NCBI RefSeq assembly: GCF_019459225.1
Contig: NZ_JAIAZY010000036.1
Location: 1 to 50,169 of the forward strand
Source of the DNA: Bacillus sp. IITD106
GTDB lineage: Bacteria > Bacillota > Bacilli > Bacillales > Bacillaceae_C
Direction: 5' to 3'
Length of the DNA: 50,169 nucleotides
The position numbers and the translations under genes were made by a program. This document shows, piece after piece, positions 34,358 to 43,845 of this stretch (its first letter is position 1; each line of letters opens with the position of its first letter). The notes below the pieces were generated by a model. It made no database searches. It had not been told where the DNA came from and was given only the letters and a program-made list of their open reading frames with translations.

Positions 34358-35515
34358 TCATGCAGTAGTTTTATACAATGAGTTCCGAAGTATAATACAT
34401 ATAAAGCCGATCACTAACGAAAGAACTCCTACGAATAAAATGTATTTCGTTCCAAATTGTGCAATGATAACTCCAGCAATACCTGATCCAATCGCGGTAC
34501 CTAAGTTAACAGAAGTCAGAAATAACCCATTTTAAAAATCAGGAGCCTTGGATGCGGCAGACATAACCCAATATTGATTGATATTTGCACCAATCCCCCC
34601 CCAATACTCCCCAAACCAAAATAATAATAGCTGTAGGTATCGTAAATTCCGCAACAAAGAAAAAGATAAGATAAACAACTGTTAATACAATTGGGAAGAT
34701 GGTTACAGAACGGATAGGATAGTCTGTAAGTAGTTTACCCGCAATAATGTTCCCTACAATATTCGCCAAACCGTAGACAAGTAACATGACACTAATGACG
34801 TTGGCCGACATATTCGTTACTACATCTAAATATTCAGCGAGATAACTAAATACCCCGAAAATGGCTGCGTTTAAGAAAAGAATGCCCAAAATAGAGAGCC
34901 AAATGACTCCATGCGTTAAAATTTTTAATTGCGAGCCATAAGAAAGTCTTTCTTGCACCGGCATGGAAGGTATGAATAGTATTGTCGCAAAAAATGTAAA
35001 TATATTTACGATTGCGAAAAAGGACATCGCAATCTCAAGTGAAAACGTATTGGCCATAAAACTTGCCACTGGAACACCTAAAACCATCCCTGCGGAAACC
35101 CCTATAAATACTTTGGAAATCGCTTTTGGTGCTTCCTTTTACTGACAGAAGCAGCTGCAACTGATAAAGCCATCGAGACATAGACAGGATGAAAAAAACC
35201 TGGTATCACACGTGCTATTAAAGCAACTGTAAAATTGGTTGTAAAGATGGAAATAATGTTACCAATAATAAAGATAGCTAGTACTAATAACATTACTTTT
35301 TTTCGATTGATACGAGAAAACACTAGTGGCAATGTTGGTCCAGCAATGGCAATGGCTAGCGCAAAAAGACTAACCATTAAACCAGCCGTCGGAACACTGA
35401 CATTAAAATGATCTGCCAAGGCAGGAAGTATGCCAATTACACCCATTTCGGTATTAAGAATACCAAAAACACCAACAGCTAAGATAAATATAAGTAAACA
35501 TTTGGAATTCTTCAT
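34358..35515 (-). pseudogene. MFS (AraJ-type) transporter, multiply disrupted
   Basis: Twelve-helix drug/sugar-efflux transporter remnant. The first segment (MKNSKCLLIFILAVGVFGIL...VAAASVSK) breaks by frameshift near 35143. The frame resumes as EAPKAISKVFIGVSAGMVLG and runs to LVWGVLGG, where an 8-G run (34595-34602 as C on the plus strand) shifts it by one base. It resumes as GIGANINQYWVMSAASKAPDF, meets a TAA (34532-34534), and continues GLFLTSVNLGTAIGSGIAG...RNSLYKTTA to a stop at 34358. Three independent lesions argue for a real pseudogene rather than one sequencing error. Confidence 0.88.
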
Positions 35516-35582
35516 AAAATATTTGTTCCACTTCCTCTAAAGCAATAAGCACGAACTTGCGTTTCTACTAATATCAAAATCT

Positions 35583-35614
35583 AGTCTGTTGCACCTTAAT
35601 AGAAGCAACAGACT
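35583..35614. terminator. Hairpin in the spacer after the hybrid kinase
   Basis: AGTCTGTTGC (35583-35592) pairs exactly with 35605-35614. The 300-base spacer 35516-35815 shows nothing else. Confidence 0.6.
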
Positions 35615-35815
35615 TTAAGTCATTCACCTTACCATTAACATCATAAGACGATGTTATTCTAATAACAAATACCTATATCAAATACCTTCATATGCTTTTT
35701 AGGTATATGTATAAGAAGAAAATTTTAAAACGTCTCCATGTGTTAGAGTTAACTCATCTCAAAATTTGCAAGGTGTTTTGAAGTAGAAGAATTATATGCC
35801 ACTAAGATATCGCAA

Positions 35816-38800
35816 TTACCATTTTGGAATATGAAATGAAACAGTTGTGCCATGATGTAACTGGCTGTCAATCTGGATTCCTTTTCCGAAAAGCTGTTTA
35901 AGACGGCGATTCGTATTGGCGATGCCAATCCCGTGCTTATGTTTGTTCGGTTTTGATAAGATTTCCTCGACTTTTTCTGAGGTCATTCCAACACCATCAT
36001 CCCTAATCGAAATGATATGCGAGTCATCGTTTGTTTCAACTGAAATGGTTACTGTCCCACCTTCATGTTTTTTGAGAATGCCATGGTTCAGAGCATTTTC
36101 AACAATTGTTTGAACTGAAAGGGGAGGAATGAGTATGTCCTTTAGATCATCAACTTTCCAAATGACATTAAGTCGACTGCCAAACCTTTCTTTTTCGATA
36201 AATAGATAGGAACGGACAAGTTCAAATTCATCTTCGATTGGGATTACACTTTGTGTGTTGTTCATATTGAAACTTTTGTGCAAGTAATTGCCGAACTCAT
36301 GCAATAATTCAATCATCCGTTTGGAGTCCAATTCACCTAATGATGCGATTGTATTCAACGTGTTGTATAGGAAGTGCGGTTTAATTTGAGCTTGCAAATA
36401 AGCAGCCTCCAGACGGAGCTGTTCTTGGATTGCTTGGTTTTGTGTAAGCAGCGAATGAACACGGGCTTTTAGCTCAATCGCGTTTGTCGGCTTGGACACA
36501 TAATCGTTTGCACCCGCAAGAAAGCCTGAGTAAATATCCATTGCTTGGTTACGGGCAGTAAGGAGTAAAATCGGAAGTTCTGCAATTGTATATTGTTTGC
36601 GAATTTCCTTGCACAATTCGTAGCCGGACATTTGCGGCATCATGACGTCCGCAATGATAAGGTCCCAATTTCCGAATTCAACCATTTCCAACGCTTCTGT
36701 TCCGCTTACTGCGGTCGATATATTGTAAAGAGCTTCAAGAGTGCTGCTTATAACTTTAAGATTGATAGGATCATCGTCGACAAGAAGAATATTGCCGGCA
36801 ACTTTTGTTCCTTGTTTAATATTGGATGATTGTTTTTCTTCAATTTTATTGGAAGGATTCTGGAGCATCGAATAGGTAGTCTCTGTAGCAGCTACTTCCT
36901 CAATTGTTAGTAACGAATCTTTTGCTAAAGGTAATGTGAATGTAACCGTCGTCCCCTTATTCACTTCCGAATGAACGGCTATTGTACCTCCATGCAATTC
37001 AACTAACTGTTTGGAAATATTTAAACCGAGACCAATTCCACTTTGACTTGTATTTTCGGAATGCTCGTAACGATGGAAGATGCGTGCCAAAGTATCTTTG
37101 CTCATCCCAACACCCGTATCACGGATGCTAATGGTTGCTGTATTAATGTTATTGCTTGCACTAATTGTAATGTTTCCTTCTTCTGTGAATTTAACTGCAT
37201 TATGCATCAAATTAAAAAGGATTTGGACTAGCCTGCTCTCGTCCGCATAGACGGCTGGAAAAGATACAGGAATAGTAGAAGTGATTGTCAATCTGCTCGT
37301 ATTTTTCATGAAATGCATCATATCGATAATACCCGTAGTGAGACTTTGGATATCCAGTGGTTTTTGATTTAATTGAATTTGCCCATCATCTAATTTGCTT
37401 AAGTCCAATAGACCATTCAAGGTAAATGCCATCCGATTGCCTATTTGCAATAGCAATTCAAGATTTTCTTTCTCTTTCATCGATAAATTCGAGGAATCAC
37501 TTTCTAGCATTGACTGTGCAATGTTGAGAATGCCGTGCAACGGATTGCGCAGTTCATGAGATGTATTGGCAAGAAAAATATCTTTCTGAATGTCGGCGTT
37601 TGCCAATTTGATGTTTTGCTCATCATTGAGCTGGACCACCTCCGTATGACGCCTGAACAGCAACAGGGCTATAACCATAACTGATATAACGTAGTCAATC
37701 GGGTAGTATGGAATATGAATGACAGCTGTCTTAATGGCGGTTCCCCAAATACCATTTGAAATGAAACATAATAAATAAAACAGGATAAATATTCCATCAG
37801 TATTTCCTTTTTTAACAGATGAAAGAGTAGGGATAAGGAGCTGGATGGCGATAAAAGCAGCATAGATGATTAAAAATAGCTTGCCTGATAGCCAGTGTAA
37901 AGCTGGTGTTGTTAATAAAATGATGGAAATCGGGATGAACATGATAAATAAACTATTTGATATTGTTGACTTGACTTGAAATAGGACATTTATGAATTTT
38001 AATGTTGAAAGCAGTAAGCCGATCAGCATCACAAAAAGTATTTTGAGGTAAAGGTCATTTTCTAATGGTAGATGCAGCAATACATAGTCATCTATTAAAA
38101 TGACAAAACCATTAAGGAATGTCATTAAACTGAAATACAGAAATTCTTTTTGATAGTATCCTTTCCCGAAAATGAATATAGCTAAAGCGTAAAAGCTATG
38201 AAGGAAAAAAATCATGCCGACGAGCAATTGCAGCGACTTAGAAAAGGATGCTTCCTTTGAAATGGCTGATTGGAGCCCGAAACGGACTGAATCTTTTAAG
38301 CCACCCGAGTTCAAACTATCAAAATTGGACACTTGGATAACTAAGTCGATCTCTTTATCATCTGTTGAAAAGATGGAAGTCATCGGCCCTTGTTTTTTTA
38401 TTTTTTTCACTGGCTGTTTGTCTGCAGTATTTTCTTTGTTTAGTAACTCTCCATTTACATAAATGCTTGCGAATGCCCCGAATCCGTTTAATTGAATACC
38501 ATAAATCGTATCATCTTGTTCCGGAAGTAAAATCTTAAGCTTATAAGAGCCATAGCCTGAAGCATTTCCATTAAGAGGTTTCATCTCCGTTTTCCAATTC
38601 CCCGGTACTTTTATGTATTGTGGCACCTTTCTAACTGAGGGTGGATCGTCCATGATGAATGTTGAAGGATAAAACTCCCACTCTCCGTTTAAAGAAATGG
38701 AATCTTCATCGTTCAATGTTTCACTCCGCAAATCAACAACACCTTTTTTTGCTGTTTGCTGTTCGGCAGAATTGAAATAAAAAAACCACCCAATGCGCAA

Positions 38801-38875
38801 TGCTGAAATGCATAATATAAAGCCAATAATCGTAATTAATATTTTTTGCGTCTTTGTACGTGTATTTCCAAACAA
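35816..38875 (-). CDS. Hybrid sensor kinase: 7TM-DISM, HisKA, receiver and LytS-type second kinase
   Basis: About 1,019 residues from a TTG at 38875 (GGGGG seven bases before; frame open to 38893). Positions counted from 38893: membrane anchor ~18-40, galactose-binding-like sensor ~50-210 (GEWEFYPS, YGIQLNGFGAFASIYVNG), seven helices ~218-415, HisKA with H446 (TSHELRNPLHG), first HATPase (NLMHNAVKF, GVGMS, GIGLGL), receiver with D749 (LIIADVMMPQ), then a second LytS/YesM-type kinase with H840 (QIKPHFLYNTLN) and HATPase (IVENALNHG, DDGVGM). It senses an external, possibly sugar-like ligand. No partner response regulator is encoded nearby. Confidence 0.93.
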   Translation of the reverse strand: MFGNTRTKTQKILITIIGFILCISALRIGWFFYFNSAEQQTAKKGVVDLRSETLNDEDSISLNGEWEFYPSTFIMDDPPSVRKVPQYIKVPGNWKTEMKPLNGNASGYGSYKLKILLPEQDDTIYGIQLNGFGAFASIYVNGELLNKENTADKQPVKKIKKQGPMTSIFSTDDKEIDLVIQVSNFDSLNSGGLKDSVRFGLQSAISKEASFSKSLQLLVGMIFFLHSFYALAIFIFGKGYYQKEFLYFSLMTFLNGFVILIDDYVLLHLPLENDLYLKILFVMLIGLLLSTLKFINVLFQVKSTISNSLFIMFIPISIILLTTPALHWLSGKLFLIIYAAFIAIQLLIPTLSSVKKGNTDGIFILFYLLCFISNGIWGTAIKTAVIHIPYYPIDYVISVMVIALLLFRRHTEVVQLNDEQNIKLANADIQKDIFLANTSHELRNPLHGILNIAQSMLESDSSNLSMKEKENLELLLQIGNRMAFTLNGLLDLSKLDDGQIQLNQKPLDIQSLTTGIIDMMHFMKNTSRLTITSTIPVSFPAVYADESRLVQILFNLMHNAVKFTEEGNITISASNNINTATISIRDTGVGMSKDTLARIFHRYEHSENTSQSGIGLGLNISKQLVELHGGTIAVHSEVNKGTTVTFTLPLAKDSLLTIEEVAATETTYSMLQNPSNKIEEKQSSNIKQGTKVAGNILLVDDDPINLKVISSTLEALYNISTAVSGTEALEMVEFGNWDLIIADVMMPQMSGYELCKEIRKQYTIAELPILLLTARNQAMDIYSGFLAGANDYVSKPTNAIELKARVHSLLTQNQAIQEQLRLEAAYLQAQIKPHFLYNTLNTIASLGELDSKRMIELLHEFGNYLHKSFNMNNTQSVIPIEDEFELVRSYLFIEKERFGSRLNVIWKVDDLKDILIPPLSVQTIVENALNHGILKKHEGGTVTISVETNDDSHIISIRDDGVGMTSEKVEEILSKPNKHKHGIGIANTNRRLKQLFGKGIQIDSQLHHGTTVSFHIPKW

Positions 38876-38893
38876 GATACATCCCCCTACCAA

Positions 38894-39278
38894 GATTCCA
38901 ATTTCTACAAACCCATCCCATTCAGAATTATTATAACCGATTTGTTGCTGTGGAGCTTAGCCGTCAGAAGTGGAAAAATATCATTTTAATATGGCAAACG
39001 CCATCTCACACCATCCTTGAATGTCTTATTGATAGTAACGATATGAGTAAAAATAAGTTCCCTAAAAGCAAAAAACACGCCAAGGAATTGACGTGTTGGT
39101 TGCGAATTACTTTTTCTCCGATTACTTTACTATTTTGCTTTATTCGATAACGACAAGCAGTCAGAGGACGTTGAGGAAAAAGATGAACGATCCTGTGACT
39201 ATAACAAAGTTCAGGATATTTATAAAAAAGTTTAATTAATCTTATTTGTAAATCACCCGTTATTTCAATTAGACAATG
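38894..39278. other. Spacer with gene scrap
   Basis: Mostly featureless. On the plus strand 39141-39235 reads FDNDKQSEDVEEKDERSCDY then NKVQDIYKKV and a stop, which looks like the tail of a lost gene. A weak inverted repeat AACACG/CGTGTT lies near 39074-39099. Confidence 0.3.
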
Positions 39279-39698
39279 CTAATTATTCTCGAAAATGCAT
39301 TGAAAACGTTCAACTCCAGGATACTTTTCTCCTAAACTTGTTATTTTGAATCCATATTGTTTATAGAAATATACAGCTTCTTTATCAGTCTCCGCCAATA
39401 CGAAAGCTAATGAGTACATTTCTAAAATAAAATTAATCATTTTACTTCCTATGCCTTCTTTTCTATGATTTGGCAATACTGCAATATGCTTTATCTCACA
39501 ACGCTTTTTAACTAAAAATTCAATTCCAATACAACCTACAATCTCACCATCAAGTTTATAGGCATATAATTTTCTGGTTGGTAATTCCATATATGCTTTA
39601 TATTCTTTTTTAATGTTTTTTTCTGAGGTGGCAAAGGATAAAAGGCTCCACACATTAGGGTGTATTTTTATTGATTTTAATTCTTCCAAAAGAAACAC
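39279..39698 (-). CDS. GNAT family N-acetyltransferase (short)
   Basis: A 139-residue GNAT. The acetyl-CoA motif is seen as IKHIAVLPNHRKEGIGSKMINFIL, preceded by the strand GEIVGCIGIEF and followed by LAETDKEAVYFYKQYGFKI, a near-complete minimal GNAT core. The GTG start at 39698 has AAGGCG upstream. Third of three same-strand small genes (HD, 2H, GNAT) separated by spacers of 75-150 bases that each carry a CCGTTA element. Substrate unknown. Confidence 0.87.
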   Translation of the reverse strand: MFLLEELKSIKIHPNVWSLLSFATSEKNIKKEYKAYMELPTRKLYAYKLDGEIVGCIGIEFLVKKRCEIKHIAVLPNHRKEGIGSKMINFILEMYSLAFVLAETDKEAVYFYKQYGFKITSLGEKYPGVERFQCIFENN

Positions 39699-39772
39699 CG
39701 CCTTATTGAATTAAAGCTACCCATTTAGTCAAAAAAAGACCCCCATAGTGAAGATCTCATTGTTGTGTTAAA

Positions 39773-39782
39773 GCCACCGTTA
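39773..39782. repeat. CCGTTA-type spacer element
   Basis: GCCACCGTTA, 15 bases past the stop of the 2H gene. Related copies: 30242-30250, 40382-40391, 40436-40445 and 41528-41538. Confidence 0.5.
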
Positions 39783-39796
39783 GTTGAGGGTGAATG

Positions 39797-40330
39797 TTAT
39801 TTTTTCAAAGGAATATCCAAATACTTTTCATATTTTTGGGGTTCAACTTCTCGATATATTCTTATAAAATCAACTTCAAAAATTGGATAAGGACTTAGCT
39901 CTTTTTCTGCCAATTTTGCCATATCTTTAAGCTCTTGTTTTGACATACCGTAATAGGTCTTACCTAAAGTCATATGCGGTGTAAAATCATCAAGCTCAAA
40001 ATATTTATTAATCAATTCTACGGAAGGGGCAATTTCTCTCACAATATTTTTATGGAGTTCATACAATTCTGTTGATGTAACACTCAGGTAAAGAATATCT
40101 TCACCAAAAAACATCGGTTTGTTCACTGAAACTTTAAATGAATGAAAATCCTTGCAAACTTCTTTCACTTTGGTAATCCATTCTTCATCTTGGGTCAAGC
40201 CACCTTGTGCCTTTACTGTAATATGAGGTTCGACGGCGTCAGTAATCCAATGATTTTTCCACCTTTTTTGGAACTCTATTATTTTATTTTTATAATCATC
40301 TAAAGGTACAATCCCGATAAAATATTGCAA
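39797..40330 (-). CDS. 2'-5' RNA ligase / 2H phosphoesterase superfamily protein
   Basis: A 177-residue protein with the two HxT motifs defining the 2H family: PHITVK (H36, T38) and PHMTLGK (H119, T121), separated by the usual ~80 residues. Family members open or form 2'-5' or cyclic phosphodiester bonds in RNA or nucleotides; the actual substrate is not predictable. The TTG start has GGAGG upstream. Lies between an HD-domain hydrolase and a GNAT, in what may be a nucleotide- or RNA-related accessory cluster, though the genes are separately spaced rather than overlapping. Confidence 0.9.
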   Translation of the reverse strand: MQYFIGIVPLDDYKNKIIEFQKRWKNHWITDAVEPHITVKAQGGLTQDEEWITKVKEVCKDFHSFKVSVNKPMFFGEDILYLSVTSTELYELHKNIVREIAPSVELINKYFELDDFTPHMTLGKTYYGMSKQELKDMAKLAEKELSPYPIFEVDFIRIYREVEPQKYEKYLDIPLKK

Positions 40331-40381
40331 AATAATCCTCCTACTCTTGGTAATTCTTCGTTCCCTCTCCTTACAATAACA

Positions 40382-40445
40382 TGCTCCGTTAGTAGAAATA
40401 ACTTCAGCAAAAAATGCGTTAGTCCTTCTTAATCAACGCACCGTT
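40382..40445. repeat. Two CCGTTA-type elements with an inverted repeat
   Basis: TGCTCCGTTA (40382-40391) and ACGCACCGTTA (40435-40445) lie between the HD and 2H genes, with TGCGTT and AACGCA between them able to pair. Confidence 0.5.
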
Positions 40446-40476
40446 ACTTTAAATCTCTTTACAAATTAAAATGAAT

Positions 40477-41448
40477 TTAATTTTCTACAACTACTTCTAA
40501 ATCAAGTGATAACTTAGACAATTCTTGTAAAATCACTTTCGCCTCATTGCTATATTCCGTTAAAGGCTTCCCATTGCATGTAGGTATTTTATTATATACC
40601 TTCCTTATGCTAATCTGATATCCACTTCCTGTTTTTTCATTATTGATTCGAATTTTATCTGGTTTATAAAGTATTGTATTTATTATTTTCTTTGCTTCAT
40701 TTGACCTGGATGCAGTTAACATTGATAACACATCTGAATCTGTTAGACGTGGAAAAATTAGTTGATTTTTATCAGGTATGGTCTCCCAATGGAGTTTTAA
40801 AGCTTCAGCTAATAATCTGTCAACAGCAACCATATGAGGGGATAAAAAAAGCTTATGGTCTGATAAAATCAGTTGCATTAAATAAAGTCCGGTGTCAATA
40901 TCAGTATCGATTCCAGCTGCTGTACATTTTATTTTTGTTATTAATTGTTTTGGAAGGATCTCTAACATGCCTGACATATACGTATCTCTAAAAAAACTAT
41001 CCAAATGGTCAATTCCTAAAATATTTCCTACTCCCGTTATTACAGAATGCTCATTCAATATTTTAATGATCGCTTGAGAATCAATTTTAAACTTTTGTAA
41101 AATAGAAGATATTTCATCCTCTAGTATATATTGCTCTGTTAATTCGTGATGATTAAAACCTAAAGTATCTTCAACAGCGTGAGAAAATGGTAAGTGCCCA
41201 ATATCGTGTAGTAATGCTGCAACTCGCAATTCAATATCATTAGGATAGAAAAATGCCGTTAACTTCCAGACACCTACCGTATGTTCAAATCTGCTATGTA
41301 CAACAGGTGAAACTAATGAACCAGCGCCAAAATGGGCTAATTGTTTCAACCGCCTAACGGGCTTGCTTTTAAATAATTCGACTTCCCATATAAAAGGTTT
41401 TATATAAGGATAAAGTGGTTCCGAATATATTTCTATTTCTTGGTACAA
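40477..41448 (-). CDS. HD-domain phosphohydrolase
   Basis: A 323-residue HD-superfamily metal-dependent phosphohydrolase of the dGTPase/SAMHD1-like shape. The motif order is H51-H56 (HSRFEHTVGVW), the HD pair in LLHDIGHLPFSH (81-90), and the distal aspartate in GIDHLDSFFRDTY. The N-terminal VRRLKQLAHFG...SPVVHSRFEHT is typical of dNTP triphosphohydrolase-like proteins, including YdhJ-type proteins of Bacilli. The substrate is probably a nucleotide, by family. Start ATG at 41448 with GGGGGAAG upstream. First of three same-strand accessory genes. Confidence 0.9.
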   Translation of the reverse strand: MYQEIEIYSEPLYPYIKPFIWEVELFKSKPVRRLKQLAHFGAGSLVSPVVHSRFEHTVGVWKLTAFFYPNDIELRVAALLHDIGHLPFSHAVEDTLGFNHHELTEQYILEDEISSILQKFKIDSQAIIKILNEHSVITGVGNILGIDHLDSFFRDTYMSGMLEILPKQLITKIKCTAAGIDTDIDTGLYLMQLILSDHKLFLSPHMVAVDRLLAEALKLHWETIPDKNQLIFPRLTDSDVLSMLTASRSNEAKKIINTILYKPDKIRINNEKTGSGYQISIRKVYNKIPTCNGKPLTEYSNEAKVILQELSKLSLDLEVVVEN

Positions 41449-41527
41449 ATGTCTTCCCCCTAGATACTAAATATCTTTCCTTCTTCACTTGAATAAGAAA
41501 AAAGTACTATGCTCCTTATTTAAATAT

Positions 41528-41538
41528 TGCCTCCGTTA
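41528..41538. repeat. CCGTTA-type spacer element
   Basis: TGCCTCCGTTA between the broken gene at 41566-41836 and the HD gene. Confidence 0.5.
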
Positions 41539-41565
41539 TATTCAGTAAACTTCTTTACATCCTTG

Positions 41566-41836
41566 TTATAATTTGACTCCATTTTTTTCAATTAACCATT
41601 CTTTAAATTGATTTAATGATTGAATATTGTCTTTGACGACTGCATCATAAATATCAACACTAAAAAAGACTTTTCGATATTTAGGATGGCCATGCAATTG
41701 ACTTTTTTAAGTCTAATATTCTCTTTCTTTTTAAAGAATCAATTTGGCTATTTAATTTTTCAAACTCACTTAGTTTATTCTGAAATTTCTTTAGGTCATC
41801 TTTATTATTTCCACTGTCTACTTGACAGGGGGCAAT
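41566..41836 (-). pseudogene. Frameshifted unidentified coiled-coil protein
   Basis: The minus strand reads SGNNKDDLKKFQNKLSEFEK then LNSQIDSLKRKRILDLKK. A run of six A's (T's at 41703-41708 on plus) shifts the frame, which resumes as SQLHGHPKYRKVFFSVDIYD then AVVKDNIQSLNQFKEWLIEK and NGVKL with a stop at 41566. An upstream stop truncates the 5' end. Family not recognised. Confidence 0.6.
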
Positions 41837-41869
41837 TCAAAGTGCGATGACTCTTTACTTATACGTCTA

Positions 41870-42334
41870 CTATTCCAAGACTATATTAAAACTGAATGTC
41901 TCAATCTTATTATCAATTGCAACATTTAATTTCCATTCAAATTCCTTTACAAATCCCTCATAATCCATTGTTATTTTAGCCTCTTTATTAGCAGGAATTT
42001 CAAACGGTACATCTTCAGTCTTTGTGGGAGAGCTTGTTGCACCATCATCAGCACTATATCCAATTAAATTGTGCAGATTATTTTCATCATCTCGAAAGTG
42101 ATATGATAATGGAAATTGAATAGGATGATTTAGGTTATTTTGAATCGTAAATTCAACCGCGCTTACTTTATCTTTTTCGTTCATATATTCTTTCACTTGA
42201 TTTAGGGTAACAATAACATTGGAATGCTCTACCGCTTTGTTAAATTCATATGTTTTCGGATAACCTTCATCAGAACAACCAACTAATGAAGCTGACAAAA
42301 GAAATGATACCAATATAAATATGAATTTTTTCAC
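41870..42334 (-). CDS. Putative DUF4352-like lipoprotein
   Basis: A 154-residue secreted protein with a type II signal peptide: MKKFIFILVSFLLSASLVGC with lipobox LVGC (Cys20). The mature part is a beta-sandwich of the DUF4352/telokin-like kind (VIVTLNQVKEYM...KVSAVEFTIQNNLNHPIQFPLSYHFRDDENN...VPFEIPANKEAKITMDYEG). Such lipoproteins are frequent in Bacilli and mostly of unknown role. The ATG follows GAGAGG. It stands in the accessory run between broken genes. Confidence 0.87.
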   Translation of the reverse strand: MKKFIFILVSFLLSASLVGCSDEGYPKTYEFNKAVEHSNVIVTLNQVKEYMNEKDKVSAVEFTIQNNLNHPIQFPLSYHFRDDENNLHNLIGYSADDGATSSPTKTEDVPFEIPANKEAKITMDYEGFVKEFEWKLNVAIDNKIETFSFNIVLE

Positions 42335-42424
42335 ATCACTACACCTCTCAAGTCATATGGATAGTTTCTTGGAAATTGATGAACCTGGTGCCTTGCACGT
42401 CAGACCTAAGATCGACCTAGCAAC

Positions 42425-42745
42425 TTATTTAAAATCCCTCATAAACTTTCGTAAAGCCATTTCAACAAGGTCATCTCGTGTAATTCGTTTTTTCTCCGAA
42501 ATATTATTAGAAAATATTTCAAATTCCTCAAAAGTCTCTTCACTAATGGTATAGTTTGTTTTTTTATCGGGTTTTCGCGGAGGCAGATTATTATATTCAA
42601 ATTCTAAACCTTTATCAAAAAGTGTTCGACGTTTATATGAGTCTTTTAAAAACCTAATTTCCTCTTTTGTTAAAAAATCATCTAAGTTTTCCCGCATTAT
42701 TTTCTGATTTCTTTGCGAATTATTTTTGGCTTTATTCATATTCAT
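42425..42745 (-). CDS. Small protein with ribbon-helix-helix-like C-terminus
   Basis: A 106-residue, strongly charged protein. The C-terminal ~45 residues (YTISEETFEEFEIFSNNISEKKRITRDDLVEMALRKFMRDF) have the strand-helix-helix pattern of CopG/Arc-type DNA-binding proteins, and the N-terminal part is basic. A good GGGAAG site precedes ATG codons at 42745 and two codons later. It could regulate a lost partner such as a toxin gene or plasmid function, but no such partner is adjacent. Confidence 0.65.
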   Translation of the reverse strand: MNMNKAKNNSQRNQKIMRENLDDFLTKEEIRFLKDSYKRRTLFDKGLEFEYNNLPPRKPDKKTNYTISEETFEEFEIFSNNISEKKRITRDDLVEMALRKFMRDFK

Positions 42746-42883
42746 CTTCCCTTCAATTAATTCATTTCGTAATGTCTCCTATTTTATTCATCGTTGTTAA
42801 TCTTCTCTTCTATTTCCATCGTAAATTCCGCCCAACTAAACTATTAGAGATACATGAAAGACTGTCACATTAATCGGGAAGTT

Positions 42884-43597
42884 TTATAAATAATATTTAA
42901 GGTCATAAAAACTTGTAATTCTATCATTTTCATCTATATATTTATTATTTCTATCAAAAAGTAAGGAACGGATACCTAATTTCCTGGGTGCGATAAAGTC
43001 GTTTTGGTAGTCATCCCCGATCAATAATATTTCACTAGGGATAAGCAAAGATTTCTCTATTGCTTCTAGATAAATATTTGGATGAGGTTTTCTCCAGCCA
43101 CAATCAATGGATGTAATAATAAAATCAAAATAATGAATAATATTATGCATCTCTAGAAGATCTTCAATTCCTTTTGTAACTTTAAAATTGGATATCACGC
43201 CTAGTTTATATCTACCCTCCAATAAAGATAATATCTCGGTTACATCCTCTTTTATGAAACATTTAGATGTGTAATTTTGCCAATAGTTTTTTAGTATTAT
43301 ATTTTTCACTGCACCTTTAAGCTCTTTACTAATAGAATTATTCATATTGACTGTTAAACTAAGAACTTGATCTAAACTATACTCTTTATGTTCCGGTAGT
43401 TTACAAACGCAATTCTTCTTAGCGATTTCATAGCATTTGAAAAATTCGTCAAAACTGTCCCAATAATGTTCTACATCCGAATTGTTAAACGCCCAGAAAG
43501 CATAATCTCTAGACGTTGGCAGTTCAGTAAGGTCAACAATTGTTTCCATTCAATCAAATAAAATGCATCTAATACTAGATAAATTATTATGGGACAC
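42884..43597 (-). pseudogene. HAD-family hydrolase interrupted by an in-frame TGA
   Basis: The gene appears to start at GTG 43597 behind GGAGGTGTTAAA and reads VSHNNLSSIRCILFD, then TGA (43550-43552), then METIVDLTELP. HAD motif I would span ILFD-W-METI, so TGG has become TGA at codon 16. The downstream frame is intact for 221 codons with motif II (LGVISNFKVTKG), motif III lysine (WRKPHPNIYLEAIE) and motif IV (LLIGDDYQNDF). A product restarted at the ATG at 43549 would lack the nucleophile aspartate and be inactive. Confidence 0.8.
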
Positions 43598-43658
43598 TTT
43601 AACACCTCCAACCATTCTTTATCTACTACATAAAATACATAACGTATTTTTAATGGTA

Positions 43659-43845
43659 CTATTGATATTCTGTTCGCAAAATACCATACATTTCAATATC
43701 CTCATTTCCCATTCAAAAGTCTATTCTGCCTTAATGTTCCTACTTTACGTAGTCCTGCTTTTTCTAAAACTAATATTGAAGCTATATTTCTAGTTATAGC
43801 TGCTGCACAAATTTTGTTTAAATTCAATTGGGAGCGAACCGTTTA
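43659..43845 (-). pseudogene. GNAT acetyltransferase remnant (RimJ-like C-terminus)
   Basis: LNLNKICAAAITRNIASILV then LEKAGLRKVGTLRQNRLLNGK, a frameshift/stop, then DIEMYGILRTEYQ and stop. This is the end of RimJ/RimL-type GNATs (NxxSxxVLEKxGFxxEGxLR...DxxxYGLL). The 5' half is missing. Confidence 0.75.
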
